DNA of 53,496 bases from Verrucomicrobiota bacterium (GTDB taxonomy: Bacteria; Verrucomicrobiota; Verrucomicrobiia; Opitutales; Opitutaceae), in NCBI GenBank assembly GCA_028293565.1, contig JAQGON010000099.1, positions 1 to 53,496 of the forward strand, given 5' to 3'. Positions 1 to 11,385 of the stretch are shown here, piece after piece (position 1 is the stretch's first letter; each line of letters starts with the position of its first letter). Both the position numbers and the translations under genes were made by a program. Under the pieces are notes generated by a model, which was given only the letters and a program-made list of their open reading frames with translations, did not search any database and was not told the origin of the DNA.

Positions 1-20
1 TACCCTCCCCAACTCTCCCC

Positions 21-920
21 ATGGCTAAAAATAAACCGAAATCCACCGCGAAAAAGCCGGCCGCGAAAACCGCCAGACCCGCGCCGAAGCCTGCGAAGGC
101 TTCCGCACGGAAACCAGCCCCTTCGAAGTCCTCGAAGCCGGCGGCGGCGAACGCGAAATCCGCACCCTCTACCATGGCCAAACCCTCCAAGAAAAACGCC
201 CTGCGCGACAGCATCCTGAAGCACAAGGCGCCCGCCAAACCCATTGCCTTCAGCCTCGACGAGGTCCGCGCCATCGCGAAGACCGTCACGACCAAGGCCG
301 CGACGGACAGCAAAACCGCCAAGGTGGCCGCCAAGCCGTCCGCCAAGGCCCTCGAGCTGATGAAGCCCTCCAAGCCGCATCACATCAAGGCCGCCTCGCT
401 TTCCGAAATCCTCGGGTTCAACCCGAAGCGCGCGAAGGCCCCGACCCCCGACGAGGGCAAGGACGTCCCCGAGAAGTTCAAGCGCTTCTACAAGCTCCTT
501 CTCGATCTCCGCAACCATCTCACCGCCGGCATCACCCTCCATTCCGAGGAAACGCTGAAGCGCTCGAGCAAGGAGGACAGCGGCGACCTCTCCAGCTATG
601 GCCAGCACATGGCCGATGCCGGCACCGACACCTTCGACCGCGACTTCGCCCTGAGCCTGGTCTCGAGCGAGCAGGAGGCCCTTTCCGAAATCGACGCCGC
701 GATCAAGCGGATCCACGACGGCAGCTACGGCACGTGCGAGATCACGCAGAAGCCCATTTCGAAGGATCGGCTCCTTGCCGTGCCCTTCACCCGGTACTCC
801 GCCGAGGCCCAGAAGGACATCGAGCGGAACCGTTACCGCAGCCGCACCGCCGGGGGTCTCTTCGGCGAGGGCGAGGAAGGCGGCAAGATTGCGAGCGACG
901 ACGGCGGCGGCGACGAATAA
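21..920 (+). CDS. DksA/TraR-like regulator with Lys/Ala-rich N-terminus and degenerate zinc finger
   Basis: 299 aa. Residues 1-145 are a low-complexity Lys/Ala/Pro-rich tail resembling histone H1-like tails, and may bind nucleic acid (inference). Residues 150-270 match the DksA/TraR family: a helical hairpin region (KFKRFYKLLLDLRN onward, then acidic DTFDRDFALSL), followed by the zinc-finger segment with conserved I246, R250-L251 and P255. DksA proteins bind the RNA polymerase secondary channel and act with ppGpp. Only one of the four expected zinc ligands remains: C239 is present, but the other positions hold T242, S260 and A263, so classical zinc binding is unlikely. lspA begins 6 nt after the stop, suggesting co-transcription. 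The ATG at 21 has no clear Shine-Dalgarno, and an internal ATG at 172 is possible. Confidence 0.85.
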   Translation: MAKNKPKSTAKKPAAKTARPAPKPAKASARKPAPSKSSKPAAANAKSAPSTMAKPSKKNALRDSILKHKAPAKPIAFSLDEVRAIAKTVTTKAATDSKTAKVAAKPSAKALELMKPSKPHHIKAASLSEILGFNPKRAKAPTPDEGKDVPEKFKRFYKLLLDLRNHLTAGITLHSEETLKRSSKEDSGDLSSYGQHMADAGTDTFDRDFALSLVSSEQEALSEIDAAIKRIHDGSYGTCEITQKPISKDRLLAVPFTRYSAEAQKDIERNRYRSRTAGGLFGEGEEGGKIASDDGGGDE

Positions 921-926
921 GCCCCC

Positions 927-1463
927 GTGGTTTCCGGAGCACCCACCCCCGAGCCTTCGGTCCTTCCGCCTCCCGCCGGACTCCGGCGGCTGCTGCCGTA
1001 CCGCCTTTTCTGGATCATTGCTCTAGTCACGCTCGTCGTCGACCAGCTGAGCAAGCTCTGCCTCGAAGCCCGGCTGCCCTTCGGGACCTACGGCGAGCCC
1101 GGCGCGATCCGCATCGTCCCGAATTTCCTCCACCTCGTGCACGTCGGCAACACCGGCGCCGCGTGGAGCATGTTTTCCGGCCGCAGCCTCTTCCTCGCCG
1201 TGCTCGCGGCCGCGACGCTGGCCGCGATTTTCATCTGGCGAAGGGCGCTCGGCCTGCAGGACCGCGTCGGACAGGTCTGTTTCGGCCTGCTCTGTGGAGG
1301 GATCACGGGAAACCTGGCCGACCGCCTCCGCCATGGTTACGTCGTCGATTTCATCGACCTGCACTTCGGGAGCTACGTCTATCCCACCTTCAACATCGCC
1401 GACGCCGGCATCTGCATCGGAGTCGGCCTATACCTCCTCCATAGCCTCCGCCATCCGGCTTAG
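927..1463 (+). CDS. lspA: Lipoprotein signal peptidase (signal peptidase II)
   Basis: 178 aa inner-membrane aspartyl protease that cleaves the signal peptide of lipidated prolipoproteins. The family motifs are intact: NTGAAW at 75-80, GNLADR at 128-133 with catalytic D132, and FNIADA at 155-160 with catalytic D159. The 27-residue spacing of the two aspartates matches the family. About four hydrophobic segments are visible (roughly 27-45, 87-105, 115-130, 155-172). The N-terminus is a Pro-rich extension of about 20 residues. The start is a GTG 6 nt after the upstream stop, and no ATG lies near the first membrane segment. The gene is probably translated from the same message as the DksA-like gene. 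Confidence 0.95.
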   Translation: MVSGAPTPEPSVLPPPAGLRRLLPYRLFWIIALVTLVVDQLSKLCLEARLPFGTYGEPGAIRIVPNFLHLVHVGNTGAAWSMFSGRSLFLAVLAAATLAAIFIWRRALGLQDRVGQVCFGLLCGGITGNLADRLRHGYVVDFIDLHFGSYVYPTFNIADAGICIGVGLYLLHSLRHPA

Positions 1464-1465
1464 GA

Positions 1466-1650
1466 CAAGGCAGTTTGAACAGAAGCTAATAGAGGAAAGC
1501 GTCGCCCGTCGGAAGTGCGAGGGTTGCAGGCTGCATCCACCCATCGGTTTGGTTTCCGAACCCCCTCCGACTCAGCCTCCGCCTGCAACCCGGACCCCGC
1601 CCACGAACAGCGCTTCGTTACCTTTGTTAGCTTCGGTTCAAACTGCCTTG
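1466..1650. repeat. Long imperfect palindrome filling the lspA/yicC convergent gap
   Basis: The left arm (1466-1501, begins CAAGGCAGTTTGAAC) is the imperfect reverse complement of the right arm (1611-1650, ends GGTTCAAACTGCCTTG). An inner pair (GGGTTGCAGG near 1521 and CCTGCAACC near 1582) extends the structure. It fills the whole space between the lspA stop (1461-1463) and the yicC stop (1655-1657). It could act as a bidirectional terminator, although there is no clear T-tract. Confidence 0.8.
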
Positions 1651-1654
1651 GAAT

Positions 1655-2527
1655 TTATTCGACGTTCGCGATCTGTTCGCGAACGCGCTCGAGCTCGTTC
1701 TTCAATTCGATCACCGCGCGTGAAATCGTCAGGTCGTTGGCCTTGCTTCCGATCGTGTTCACCTCGCGGCCGATCTCCTGGAGGATGAATTCCGCCTTGC
1801 GCCCAATCTCCCCGTCGGACCGCAGCAGGCTGGTGAACTGCTCCAGGTGGCTCCGCAGCCGGGTGAGTTCCTCGGTCACGTCGCACCGGTCGGCGAACAG
1901 CGCGACTTCCTTCAGCACCCGCTCGTCGTCCAGGTCCAATTCCAATTCCGCCTGGCGCAGCCGCTGGAGCAACTGCTCGCGATAGGCCGCCGGCACCACC
2001 GGCGCGCGGACCGCGATCACATCGACCTGGGTCCGGAGGACGGTCAGCCGCGTGAGAAAATCAATCAGCAGCGACTCGCCTTCCTTCGCCCGCATCGCGG
2101 CGAATCCGCGCAGCGCCTCGGCGAGCGCGGCCTTGACCGCGGGCGCCGCGACTTCAGCGGACGGCAGTTCCGCCGATTTCCGCTGCGTATTCGCGATCGA
2201 CCAGAGCAGCTCGGGCGTCGGCGTGAAACTCACGCCGCGGGTGTCGGCGAGATCCGCCAAGCGATCGAGCGCGGCTCCGACCTCGACCTCGTCCCAGACG
2301 ATCTCGCTCGCCGCGCGGTCGCCGGTCAGTTCGACGACGACGCTCACGCGCCCGCGCGAGGCGACCTTGCGCACCTGCTCGCCCACGCCCGCCTCGAGGC
2401 TCTCCCATTCCTCCGGGAGCTTCACCGCCAGATCGAGGGTCTTCCGGTTCACCGAACTCACCTGGACGGTGAGCGTATGGTTGCCCATCGCCGCCGCCCC
2501 ACGGCCGTATCCGGTCATGCTTCTCAT
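1655..2527 (-). CDS. yicC: YicC/YloC-family endoribonuclease
   Basis: 290 aa, the usual length for the family. The N-terminus MRSMTGYGRG is the YicC signature, followed by the conserved SVNRKTLDLAVKLPEEW segment. The C-terminal half carries the DUF1732 motif (EIGREVNTIGSKANDLTISRAVIELKNELERVREQ, about residues 250-285). Family members are metal-dependent endoribonucleases involved in RNA turnover; that activity is family knowledge rather than visible here. The gene lies 91 bp downstream of trpB on the same strand, separated by a palindromic repeat, so co-transcription is uncertain. Confidence 0.93.
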   Translation of the reverse strand: MRSMTGYGRGAAAMGNHTLTVQVSSVNRKTLDLAVKLPEEWESLEAGVGEQVRKVASRGRVSVVVELTGDRAASEIVWDEVEVGAALDRLADLADTRGVSFTPTPELLWSIANTQRKSAELPSAEVAAPAVKAALAEALRGFAAMRAKEGESLLIDFLTRLTVLRTQVDVIAVRAPVVPAAYREQLLQRLRQAELELDLDDERVLKEVALFADRCDVTEELTRLRSHLEQFTSLLRSDGEIGRKAEFILQEIGREVNTIGSKANDLTISRAVIELKNELERVREQIANVE

Positions 2528-2541
2528 GGCTGAAGGGAATT

Positions 2542-2613
2542 AACCGCGAAGAACGCGACGAGCGCGAAGAAAATTCCGGCCCGGTCCTTCGCGCCCTTGG
2601 CGATCTTTGCGGT
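2542..2613. repeat. Palindromic intergenic repeat, family B (copy 1)
   Basis: The left arm AACCGCGAAGAACGCGA (from 2542) pairs imperfectly with the right arm GCGCCCTTGGCGATCTTTGC... (2591-2613). A second copy lies at 22784-22864 with the same arms but a different centre. It lies between trpB and yicC. Confidence 0.8.
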
Positions 2614-2618
2614 GGGAA

Positions 2619-3845
2619 TCATGAGTGTTTTTCGCCCAGGAGGCGCGCGACTTGCTCGACGTCCTTGTCCCCGCGGCCGGAGAGATTGACGATGATGATC
2701 TTGTCCTTCGGCAGCGCCTTGGCGCGCTTGATCGCGTGGACCAGCGCGTGCGTCGACTCCAGCGCGGGGATGATGCCCTCGAGCCGCGAACACAACTGGA
2801 AGGTCTCCAGCACCTCGTCATCCGACGCATGCGCGAATTCGATCCGTCCGCGATCGCGGTAGAACGCATGCTCGGGTCCGACGGCGGCGTAGTCGAGGCC
2901 CGCGCTCACCGAATGCGTGAGCTCGATCTGCCCCTCCGCATCCTGCAGCATGAAAGTCTTGCAGCCCTGCAGCACGCCGAGGCGCCCTCCGGCGAAACGC
3001 GCCGCATGCTCCCCGCGGCCGAGGCCGTGACCGCCGGCTTCGACGCCCGTCATCCTGATCGCAGGTTCCTCCAGAAAATCGAAGAACAGCCCGATCGCGT
3101 TGCTCCCGCCCCCCACGCACGCGATCAGCTCGTCGGGCAGCCGGCCCTCCCGCGCGAGAATCTGCTCGCGCGCCTCCTGCCCGATCACGCGGTGAAAATC
3201 GCGCACCATCGTCGGATACGGATGCGAGCCGTAGGCCGTCCCCAGGATGTAGTGGGTGCTGCGGACGTTGGTCACCCAGTCGCGCATCGCCTCGTTGATC
3301 GCCTCCTTGAGCGTCTTCTGGCCGGCCTCGACGCGGCAAACTTCCGCGCCCATCAGCCGCATGCGGAAAACATTCAGGGCCTGCCGTTCCATGTCATGCG
3401 CACCCATGTACACGACGCACTCGAGGCCGAACTTCGCGCACGCCGCCGCGGTGGCGACGCCGTGCTGGCCCGCGCCGGTTTCGGCGATGATGCGCTTCTT
3501 GCCCATGCGCCTCGCCAGCAACGCCTGCGCGAGGGCATTGTTGATCTTGTGCGCGCCCGTGTGGAGGAGATCCTCGCGCTTCAGGTAAATCTTCGCCCCG
3601 CCGCAGTGGTGCGTCAGCCGCTCGGCAAAATACAGCTCGGTCGGACGCCCCGCGAATTCCTTCAGGTGATGGCGCAGCTCCTGGAGGAAAACGGGATCCT
3701 GGCGCGCCACGTCATAGGCGGCGGTGAGCTCCTGCAGCGCCGTCATCAGCGTCTCGGGCACGAACACGCCGCCATAGATCCCGAAATGGCCGGCGGCATC
3801 GGGAAGCGAGAGGCGATCGAGGGAAGCGGCGGCGGAAGAGGACAT
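2619..3845 (-). CDS. trpB: Tryptophan synthase beta chain
   Basis: 408 aa from the chosen start. It catalyses the PLP-dependent condensation of indole with L-serine, the last step of tryptophan synthesis, normally in an alpha2-beta2 complex with TrpA. The PLP lysine is K100 in [11 protein letters not shown], and the catalytic glutamate lies in AETGAGQHG (E122). The phosphate-binding GGGSNAIG loop and the C-terminal [10 protein letters not shown] are present, so the chain is complete. The ATG at 3843-3845 ([10 protein letters not shown]) fits the family better than an upstream ATG at 3881. No trpA or other trp gene is in the window. A 42-bp-arm palindrome lies upstream and a family-B repeat downstream. 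Confidence 0.97.
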   Translation of the reverse strand: MSSSAAASLDRLSLPDAAGHFGIYGGVFVPETLMTALQELTAAYDVARQDPVFLQELRHHLKEFAGRPTELYFAERLTHHCGGAKIYLKREDLLHTGAHKINNALAQALLARRMGKKRIIAETGAGQHGVATAAACAKFGLECVVYMGAHDMERQALNVFRMRLMGAEVCRVEAGQKTLKEAINEAMRDWVTNVRSTHYILGTAYGSHPYPTMVRDFHRVIGQEAREQILAREGRLPDELIACVGGGSNAIGLFFDFLEEPAIRMTGVEAGGHGLGRGEHAARFAGGRLGVLQGCKTFMLQDAEGQIELTHSVSAGLDYAAVGPEHAFYRDRGRIEFAHASDDEVLETFQLCSRLEGIIPALESTHALVHAIKRAKALPKDKIIIVNLSGRGDKDVEQVARLLGEKHS

Positions 3846-3926
3846 CGCCGAGGAATGTGGCGCATCGGCGCAAAAAACCAATCTGAAGTTTCAGTCCGCG
3901 CCCGGCGCCAGGCGGCGGACAAGCGG

Positions 3927-4094
3927 CGAACATCGAACTTCCAACGCTCAACTTCCAACGTTGAATTCCCGAGTGAATCTCGGAACTGCCGCTGCCGATC
4001 GCAAGTATCTCCAGGACGATGCCGGATAGGACGTCTTGGTACCACCGCTTCGGAATTCGACGTTGGAAGTTGGGCGTTGAAAGTTCGATGTTCG
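3927..4094. repeat. Long palindrome with 42-bp arms (repeat C)
   Basis: Arms 3927-3968 (begins CGAACATCGAACTTCC) and 4053-4094 (ends AAGTTCGATGTTCG) are reverse complements with about 39 of 42 positions matching, around an 84-bp centre. In one frame the arm would read TSNFQRSTSNVEF, a string I associate with spurious hypothetical proteins in verrucomicrobial genomes (recollection, not checked). It occupies most of the 314-bp space between rsbU-like and trpB genes, where I see no protein-coding gene. Confidence 0.85.
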
Positions 4095-4159
4095 CCCGGA
4101 CCGATCGCCGTTCGTCCCGACCCATTCCAAGCCCCCGCAATCCCGCCTGCCCTCCGCCA

Positions 4160-5596
4160 TCACGACCGCTTGACGGTCACCAGCGTCAAATCATCCCGCA
4201 GCGTCGTCGAGCCCGTGAAGCGCTGCACCGTTTCCAGAATTCCATCGTTCAACTCCCGCGCTGGACGGGCGTGCAGCGCCCGCACCGCATCGGCCAGGCG
4301 CGCGTTCGAAAATTCCTTGTCCTCCTCGTTCGGCGCCTCGGTGAGTCCGTCGGTGTAGAGGACGAGGATGTCGCCCGGCTCAAACCGCTCCGTGCGGTCG
4401 GCGATCACGCGGGAAAAAATCTCGTCCGGCACCATCCCGAGCGGCATCCCCTCCGAGCCGATGTACTCCGCCGTCGGCACGCTCGTCGCGGGATCCCGCC
4501 GCAGAAACAGCGGGAGCTCATGCCCCGCGCGGGCGACGGTCACCTCTCCGCGCAGCGGATCGATCACCGCATACAGGATCGTGATGAACATTCCGCGCAG
4601 GTCGCCGCCGAGGGTCCGGTTCAGCTCCGCCAGCGTCTTCGCCGGGGAATCGTGCCGCGGCGCGATCTGGCGCAGGTCGGTGCGGCACATCGCCATGAGC
4701 AGCGAGGCCGGGATGCCCTTCCCCGAGACATCCGCCACTGCGACGCCGAGGCGGTTCCCCGGCAGCACGAACAGATCGTAGAAGTCGCCGCTCACCTTCT
4801 GCGCCGGAATGTAACGCGCATCGATGCCCAATCCATCGATCTCCGGCGCCGCCTTCGGCAGCAGCATCTGCTGAATCCCGCTGGCCAGCGAGAGGTCGAG
4901 GTCGAGCTGGTGCTTCTCGAGCTGATAGTGAAGGAACTCCGCGTTGTGCAGCGCCAGGGCCGCCTGCTCGGCGAGGGACTGCATCAGCGAAAAATCGTTC
5001 TGCGTGAACGGCTCGCCGTCGGCGGAATTCGCCACCGCCAGCACGCCGAAAAACCGGTCGCGAAACTGCAGCGGCACCGCGATCACCGACCGCACCTTCA
5101 GCGCCGCATCCTCATGCCGCACGATGCGGTCGTCGGCCGCCGCATCGGCAACCAGCTGGCCGCGCCCGGTCTGCACGACCGTTCCGACGATCCCCTCGTT
5201 GTCCGGAAAGGACTCCGATTTCAGCACCTGCTCGATGAAGCGCGCGCGGGTCGCCAGCTTCTCCCGCACCGCCGCCGGGAGCGGACGATGCGGCGGAAAC
5301 AGCCCCTCGACCGCCACGCTCCGCATTTTTCCCTCCGTCCGCTCAAAGAGGCAGGCGCTCAAGGCTCCCGAGCACAGGATCGCCGCGTGCACGATCCGCT
5401 GGAGCAGCGCCTCGCGCGTCAGGCCCTCGCCGAGGGCCTCGACCATGTGGTGCATGAAGTCGACGATGAGCTGCCGCTCCTGCGCCACCTGCTGCTTTTC
5501 CTCCTCCAGCCGCGCGGCTTCCCGCCGCGCGCGGTAGATGGGAAACAGCATTCCGAGGACGCCGAGGAGCAGGCCGATGACCAGAACCAGAAACAT
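4160..5596 (-). CDS. Membrane-anchored GAF-PP2C (RsbU/SpoIIE-type) serine phosphatase
   Basis: 478 aa. One N-terminal membrane helix (residues 2-20, FLVLVIGLLLGVLGMLFPIY) leads into a short coiled segment (about 25-50). A GAF-like sensor region covers about 55-215, and a PPM/SpoIIE-type phosphatase domain covers about 235-478. Metal-binding acidic residues are visible in SGDFYDLF (about 268-275) and ADVSGKG (about 288-294), with a late DDLTLVTVK at the C-terminus. Such proteins dephosphorylate STAS-domain anti-sigma antagonists in partner-switching pathways. The STAS protein encoded just upstream on the same strand (5770-6279) is the obvious candidate substrate (inference). No RsbW-type kinase is nearby. 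Confidence 0.9.
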   Translation of the reverse strand: MFLVLVIGLLLGVLGMLFPIYRARREAARLEEEKQQVAQERQLIVDFMHHMVEALGEGLTREALLQRIVHAAILCSGALSACLFERTEGKMRSVAVEGLFPPHRPLPAAVREKLATRARFIEQVLKSESFPDNEGIVGTVVQTGRGQLVADAAADDRIVRHEDAALKVRSVIAVPLQFRDRFFGVLAVANSADGEPFTQNDFSLMQSLAEQAALALHNAEFLHYQLEKHQLDLDLSLASGIQQMLLPKAAPEIDGLGIDARYIPAQKVSGDFYDLFVLPGNRLGVAVADVSGKGIPASLLMAMCRTDLRQIAPRHDSPAKTLAELNRTLGGDLRGMFITILYAVIDPLRGEVTVARAGHELPLFLRRDPATSVPTAEYIGSEGMPLGMVPDEIFSRVIADRTERFEPGDILVLYTDGLTEAPNEEDKEFSNARLADAVRALHARPARELNDGILETVQRFTGSTTLRDDLTLVTVKRS

Positions 5597-5633
5597 GGGA
5601 GGAGAATGGTTGGGCAGGCCGGACGCCTACGGC

Positions 5634-5771
5634 AATTGCGGAGTGCGGATTTCGGAGCGCGGATTGAAAGACCCGCTCCCGTTCGACGGGCAATGCGGGG
5701 GTCAGATCCGCTCCTCCGGCGGGTTGACACCCAGTCCGACGCTCCGTCCACCCTGCTCCCGATCCGCAATT
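5634..5771. repeat. Palindromic repeat D abutting the STAS-gene stop
   Basis: Perfect 9-bp outer arms AATTGCGGA (5634-5642) and TCCGCAATT (5763-5771) enclose further GCGGAT-type half-repeats (5640-5665). The right arm overlaps the TAA stop of the STAS gene (5770-5772). Related GCGGA-rich sequence occurs at 9201-9227 and inside smc at 20103-20136. Confidence 0.7.
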
Positions 5772-6279
5772 ATTTCTGCTCCACGCGATTCTTCAAAAAC
5801 GCCATCACGTCCTGAAATTTGCTCCGGTTCGCTTCGTCGACAGAGACGAGGTTCTCGTGGGCCTCCAGGACCATCCGCGCGCTTTCGAGCTCGGACCGGT
5901 CGTCACACGCGAGCGGCTGGTCGCACTTGTCGAAATTCATCGGGAAGTCCCCCGAATCCACCGTCAGCAGCCGGTGCAGCCCGAGGTTCCGGATCAGCTC
6001 GAGGTTCCGCGGCCCGATCCTCGCCAGCACCAGACTTCCCCCGGGCGCCACGCGGCGAAGCTCCAGCGCGCTTCCGGCCAGGACGCCGAGGAAGGTGCTG
6101 TCCATGCTGGTGCAGTGGAGGAAATCGACCACGAACCGGGTTTTGCCCTGCCGCAGGAGCTCCCCCATGAATTCCCGCAGGCACGCGCTGTTCTGGAAAC
6201 TCGCGCGGCCGTCGATGCGGATCACGACCGGATCGGAATAGGCGTCGACCAGATAGGTGGGCTTGTGGTTTTCAGACAT
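5770..6279 (-). CDS. STAS-domain anti-sigma factor antagonist
   Basis: 169 aa. Residues 8-110 form a STAS domain with the antagonist motif DSTFLG at 60-65; S61 or T62 is the expected phosphorylation site. It is preceded by the strand FVVDFLHCTSM and followed by GSLVLARIGPRNLELIRNLGLHRLL, typical of SpoIIAA/RsbV-like proteins. A C-terminal extension of about 55 residues is mostly helical and charged. Its neighbour downstream encodes a matching PP2C phosphatase, which supports a partner-switching role (inference). The ATG at 6277-6279 starts MSENHKPTYL; the frame stays open much farther upstream only because it is antisense-like to acnA. Confidence 0.88.
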   Translation of the reverse strand: MSENHKPTYLVDAYSDPVVIRIDGRASFQNSACLREFMGELLRQGKTRFVVDFLHCTSMDSTFLGVLAGSALELRRVAPGGSLVLARIGPRNLELIRNLGLHRLLTVDSGDFPMNFDKCDQPLACDDRSELESARMVLEAHENLVSVDEANRSKFQDVMAFLKNRVEQK

Positions 6280-6356
6280 CAGGAGATTCGATGAAGCGGC
6301 GGGACCGGCCACCCGCCGGCCGGGTCGCCCTCCCTCACGCCCAACGTACGCGCCGC

Positions 6357-9194
<2,838 letters not shown>

Positions 9195-9200
9195 CGAAGG

Positions 9201-9227
9201 GCGGATTGGCGAATGCGGGATGCGGAG
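9201..9227. repeat. Short GCGGAT-rich repeat (family D half-element)
   Basis: Three imperfect GCGGATT/GCGGGAT units between acnA and the peroxiredoxin gene, resembling the repeat at 5634-5665 and the insertion in smc. No matching opposite arm was found here. Confidence 0.45.
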
Positions 9228-9243
9228 AGGGGAAGCGGCGATC

Positions 9244-9717
9244 CTATTGGGCGAGGGCGGCCTTGACGGCGGCGAAATTCGGGAGGTCCTTCGGCGTGGC
9301 CGTCTGCTCGGCGTACTTGATCATGCCGTCCTTGCCGATGACAAACGCCGCGCGCGCCGACGTGTCGCCGACCCCCGCGAGCATCGGAAACAGCACGTCG
9401 TAAGCCTTCGTCACCTGCTTGTTCAGGTCGCTCACCAGGGTCACGCCGATCCGGTTGGCCTTCGCCCACGCCTCCTGCGCGAACGGACTGTCGACGCTGA
9501 TGCCGATGACCGCCGCGCCGAGCTTTTCGTAGTCCCCGAGGCCGGAGGTCTGGTCGCACATTTCCTGGGTGCAGGTGCCGGTATACGCCAGCGGGAAGAA
9601 AAGCAGCACGGTCTGCTTCTGGCCGAAGTTGTCGCTGAGCTTGATGTCCTTGAGACCGTCGGCGGTCTTCGTCTTCAGCGTGAAATCAGGGGCTTTGGAA
9701 CCGGTGGAGAGAGGCAT
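9244..9717 (-). CDS. Thiol peroxidase, AhpC/TSA-family peroxiredoxin
   Basis: 157 aa thioredoxin-fold peroxidase that reduces hydroperoxides. The peroxidatic motif PxxxTxxC is present as P42-LAY-T46-GT-C49, with a further cysteine at C54 that could resolve or be structural. [17 protein letters not shown] and [12 protein letters not shown] follow the family pattern. The size and absence of a long C-terminal arm place it near the BCP/AhpE group rather than typical 2-Cys AhpC. No signal peptide is seen, so it is probably cytoplasmic. It sits directly upstream of acnA, whose iron-sulfur cluster is oxidant-sensitive; a functional link is only suggestive. Confidence 0.92.
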   Translation of the reverse strand: MPLSTGSKAPDFTLKTKTADGLKDIKLSDNFGQKQTVLLFFPLAYTGTCTQEMCDQTSGLGDYEKLGAAVIGISVDSPFAQEAWAKANRIGVTLVSDLNKQVTKAYDVLFPMLAGVGDTSARAAFVIGKDGMIKYAEQTATPKDLPNFAAVKAALAQ

Positions 9718-9914
9718 GGGAGAAGCGGTTGAACGGATTCGGGAAAGGCCCCGGCGCCGGGGTGGCGTCAGGGGTGAACGGAAGAACTAGAGGGCGCGAA
9801 GGCGCGGCGGCAAACCGTTTTTCCGCAAAGAAGCGCCGATTCTAGGCACCGCGGTCCCCGCATAAGTTTTGTTTTGCTCCGTTCCTCCCCGCGCCCGTTA
9901 ACTCGCGCGCCTCC

Positions 9915-11192
9915 ATGACCATCCTCGAAGACCTTCACTGGCGCGGGCTCCTGGCCGACTGCACCGACCTCGAGGCGTTGACGAAGCGCGTGCAGGCCGG
10001 ACCGCTGACGCTTTACTGCGGCTTCGATCCGACCGGGGACTCGCTCCACGTCGGGCATCTCGTGCCGCAGCTGATCCTGCGCCGCTTCCAGCTGGCGGGG
10101 CACCACCCCATCACGCTCGCCGGGGGCGCCACCGGCATGGTTGGCGACCCCTCGGGGAAGTCCGCCGAGCGCAACCTCCTCACCCCCGAGCAGCTCGCGC
10201 GCAATGTCGCCGCCATCAAGCTCCAGCTGGCCCGCCTGCTGGATTTTTCCGCGGCGCCGAATCCGGCGAAGCTCGTGAACAACGCCGACTGGACCGCGCC
10301 GATGAGCTACCTCGATTTCCTGCGCGAGATCGGAAAGCATTTTTCGCTGAACGTCATGCTCGCCAAGGATTCGGTCCGCTCCCGCATGGAGGGCGACAGC
10401 GGCATCAGCTACACCGAATTCAGCTATCAGCTGCTCCAGGCCTTCGACTTCTACCACCTGCGCCGCACGCACGAGTGCGAGCTCCAGATCGGCGGCTCGG
10501 ACCAGTGGGGCAACATCACCGCCGGCACCGACCTCATCCGGAAGAAACTCGATGCGACGGCCTGGGGCCTGACGTTTCCGCTCATCACGAAATCCGACGG
10601 CACGAAATTCGGGAAGACCGAGGGCGGCGCCGTCTGGCTCGATCCCCGGCGCACCAGCCCGTACAAGTTCTACCAGTTTTTCGTGAACACCGAGGACGCC
10701 AGCGTCGTCGACTACCTCCGGAAATTCACCTTCCTTTCGCGCCCCGAGATCGAGGAACTCGCGGCGCGCCATGCGGCCGATCCCGGCCGGCGCGAAGCCC
10801 ACAAGGCGCTGGCGCGCGAGGTGACGCGCCTGATCCACGGAGCCGACGCGCTCGACGCGGCCCTGAAGGCGAGCGAGATCCTGTTCGGCGCCGAGATCGG
10901 CGACACCTCGGAGGAGACCTTCCGCGACGTCGTCGGCGAAATTCCCACCCGGACGCTGGAGCGGGCGCAGCTCGAGGGCGCCGGCGCCGGCATCGTGGAT
11001 CTCCTGGTTCATGCGGGGCTCGCCGCGTCGAAAGGCCAGGCGCGAAAGGACATCGAGGGCGGCGGAGTCTACCTGAACAACGTGCGCGTGGCCGAAGCCG
11101 GACGGACGATCACCTTCGCCGATCTCCTGTTCGGGCAGCATCTCCTGCTTCGCAAGGGCAAGCGCACGCACGCCGTGATTTCGGTAAGGTAG
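9915..11192 (+). CDS. tyrS: Tyrosyl-tRNA synthetase
   Basis: 425 aa class I synthetase that charges tRNA-Tyr; the tRNA-Tyr(GTA) gene is also in this window at 43742-43824. The HIGH motif is HVGH at 45-48, within YCGFDPTGDSLHVGHLVPQL. The KMSKS equivalent is KFGKT at 231-235. The C-terminal about 65 residues form an S4 RNA-binding domain (VHAGLAASKGQARKDIEGGGVYLNN). The stop TAG at 11190-11192 lies inside the GTAG foot of a REP-like element, so the element supplies the terminator codon. No T-box leader was recognised upstream. Confidence 0.97.
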   Translation: MTILEDLHWRGLLADCTDLEALTKRVQAGPLTLYCGFDPTGDSLHVGHLVPQLILRRFQLAGHHPITLAGGATGMVGDPSGKSAERNLLTPEQLARNVAAIKLQLARLLDFSAAPNPAKLVNNADWTAPMSYLDFLREIGKHFSLNVMLAKDSVRSRMEGDSGISYTEFSYQLLQAFDFYHLRRTHECELQIGGSDQWGNITAGTDLIRKKLDATAWGLTFPLITKSDGTKFGKTEGGAVWLDPRRTSPYKFYQFFVNTEDASVVDYLRKFTFLSRPEIEELAARHAADPGRREAHKALAREVTRLIHGADALDAALKASEILFGAEIGDTSEETFRDVVGEIPTRTLERAQLEGAGAGIVDLLVHAGLAASKGQARKDIEGGGVYLNNVRVAEAGRTITFADLLFGQHLLLRKGKRTHAVISVR

Positions 11193-11317
11193 CACGGGTC
11201 TCCGACCCGTGACCGCGGAGTCTGTCCGCGAACCAGCGTTTTTCGAGGACGGACCACGCCATCACGGGGTCGAGAGACTTGCGGAGCACGCCCTCACGGG
11301 TCGGAGACCCGTGCTAC
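11189..11317. repeat. REP-like inverted pair (BIME-like), copy 1
   Basis: The left REP (11189-11211) has a GTAG foot followed by CACGGGTC, loop TCC, GACCCGTG. The right REP (11295-11317) is its reverse complement and ends CTAC. About 83 bp lie between them. The structure is like REP elements mobilised by RAYT (TnpA-REP) transposases. The left foot contains the tyrS stop codon. Confidence 0.88.
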
Positions 11318-11385
11318 GCCGGGCGCGCGGCGCGACGAAGAATTGACGCGCAACCCGCGCGCGACATTGCAGTCTCAGATCCCGC

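Noticed and set aside
9768-9914. Possible T-box leader before tyrS
   Set aside because: No T-box sequence, specifier loop or antiterminator was recognised in the 147 bp before the start.
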